A stretch of 64,000 bases of DNA from Methanothrix sp. GTDB taxonomy: Archaea; Halobacteriota; Methanosarcinia; Methanotrichales; Methanotrichaceae. The stretch lies in assembly GCF_030055635.1 (NCBI RefSeq), contig NZ_JASFYM010000003.1:78113-142112 (forward strand). Direction: 5' to 3'. The position numbers and the translations under genes were made by a program. The notes under the pieces are model-generated. The model was not told the DNA's origin. It saw only the letters and a program-made list of their open reading frames with translations, and searched no databases. Positions 63,438-64,000 of this stretch are shown here, one piece after another; within the stretch, counting starts at the first letter, position 1, and each line of letters starts with the position of its first letter.

Positions 63438-64000
63438 CTAGTGAGTTTTCTTCCCCCAAATCCCCTCCCGCTCGATCTCGAACCACTCCGCATCCTCCAC
63501 CAGCGTGCCCGGCACCCAGCAGATTTTGCATCTGCTCAGTCTGCATCCAAACGCATCGCTTCTCCTGGTGTCAGTCTGTCTTCCCACCAGAGGCTCTATC
63601 TCGCCCCTTCCTCTTAAATCATTTGCGGGCGTGTGGGCCAGAACAGGCTCAGATCCCTTGACTCTTACCAGTGGGCGCTCGCCATCGAGTCTGTACCTCT
63701 CCGGAGCATTTTCCTCCGTTTGGAATTCCAGGCAACAAAGTCGCCCGAACCCGTAACGCCGTTCGCCGCCGATCTGGAGATCTCCGAGCCAGGCAAGCCA
63801 GTTCTCTTCATCGCCCAGAACCGCTTTCGCATCATCATCCAGAAAGACCAGGCCGCCGATGAGCGTCCGGCTGCCATCTTGGCGGTACGGAGCGATGAAC
63901 TCCACCTCATGCAGGCCTCCCTCCTCTGCGGAGGTGGTCGATGCGTCCAGGGCGGTGGTGACATGGGCGCTCAGGTAGCGGCGCTCGAACTCGGCCACGG
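63438..64000 (-). CDS. RAMP-superfamily CRISPR protein (partial, N-terminus beyond right edge)
   Basis: The visible 186 residues include TALDASTTSAEEGGLHEVEF, GGLVFLDDD and the glycine-rich RNA-contact loop LQIGGERRYGFGRL, marks of RAMP (Cas7/Csm/Cmr/Csx10-like) proteins. RRYLSAHV at the edge suggests that the fold starts further right, so a GTG at 63998 is probably not the true start. A cysteine pair CRLSRCKIC lies near the C-terminus. It may belong to a type III module or to the type I operon to its left, from which the MITE now separates it. Confidence 0.6.
   Translation of the reverse strand, partial: VAEFERRYLSAHVTTALDASTTSAEEGGLHEVEFIAPYRQDGSRTLIGGLVFLDDDAKAVLGDEENWLAWLGDLQIGGERRYGFGRLCCLEFQTEENAPERYRLDGERPLVRVKGSEPVLAHTPANDLRGRGEIEPLVGRQTDTRRSDAFGCRLSRCKICWVPGTLVEDAEWFEIEREGIWGKKTH

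Overview
The window looks like chromosome of a methanogenic archaeon, probably a Methanothrix/Methanosaeta-type acetoclastic methanogen. This is inference from gene content and was not checked by any search. Support comes from a methanogenesis marker 8 protein, an archaeal LonB, PAN, a thermosome, Topo VI-B, family B DNA polymerase, ribosomal protein S8e, ACR3, a Ni-CO dehydrogenase, an ADP-dependent sugar kinase, and archaeal TATA boxes placed about 25 nt before many starts. Genes are densely packed on both strands. The gaps carry repeats and promoters rather than hidden large genes.

Layout. 1-800: Topo VI-B (cut by the left edge) and a small Lrp-type ligand domain. 1279-4505: lonB and tldD. 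4723-4797: a CAT-anticodon tRNA. 4984-7796: topA and rps8e, divergent. 8196-9188: a bactofilin-like membrane protein. 9388-12642: an arsenic-type operon (ArsR, exported rhodanese, ACR3, winged helix/Fe-S protein). 12686-14050: a DsrEFH/TusDCB sulfur relay plus an unknown gene. 14061-18475: tRNA-Thr, a secreted protein, a radical SAM enzyme, a thioredoxin-NHL protein and endonuclease V. 18619-20128: a sodium symporter with a tiny accessory ORF. 20697-23181: trpB2 and an NAD-kinase-like gene. 23330-28275: an exported-protein operon (NosD-like, double rhodanese, subtilase). 28780-36678: methyltransferases, SurE, a CPA2 antiporter, marker 8, PAN and ferredoxin. 37061-41853: NrdD, HisC, rhomboid and a NYN protein. 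42279-49794: thermosome, ADP-dependent kinase, DUF362 ferredoxin, a divergent CooS and a nitroreductase. 50248-55900: PurB, PolB and a translation-factor-like pseudo-GTPase. 56254-64000: CRISPR-associated genes (cas6 on +; cas3-cas8-cas7-cas5 on -; a partial RAMP gene at the right edge). No CRISPR array and no cas1/cas2/cas4 are visible.

Most notable observations: (i) an intergenic repeat family of about 112 bp with GTCGTGTACT-like inverted ends, with four near-complete copies and several fragments, some in tandem; (ii) a 119-bp MITE with perfect 16-bp inverted repeats and a 6-bp target duplication just upstream of cas3; (iii) dispersed hairpins resembling IS605/TnpB right ends without any tnpB; (iv) a Cas3 with the HD domain after the helicase and an unrecognised large subunit; (v) a CooS in which the usual C-cluster CysCys motif is Ile-Glu; (vi) two exported rhodanese-like proteins lacking canonical active-site loops, embedded in different operons.
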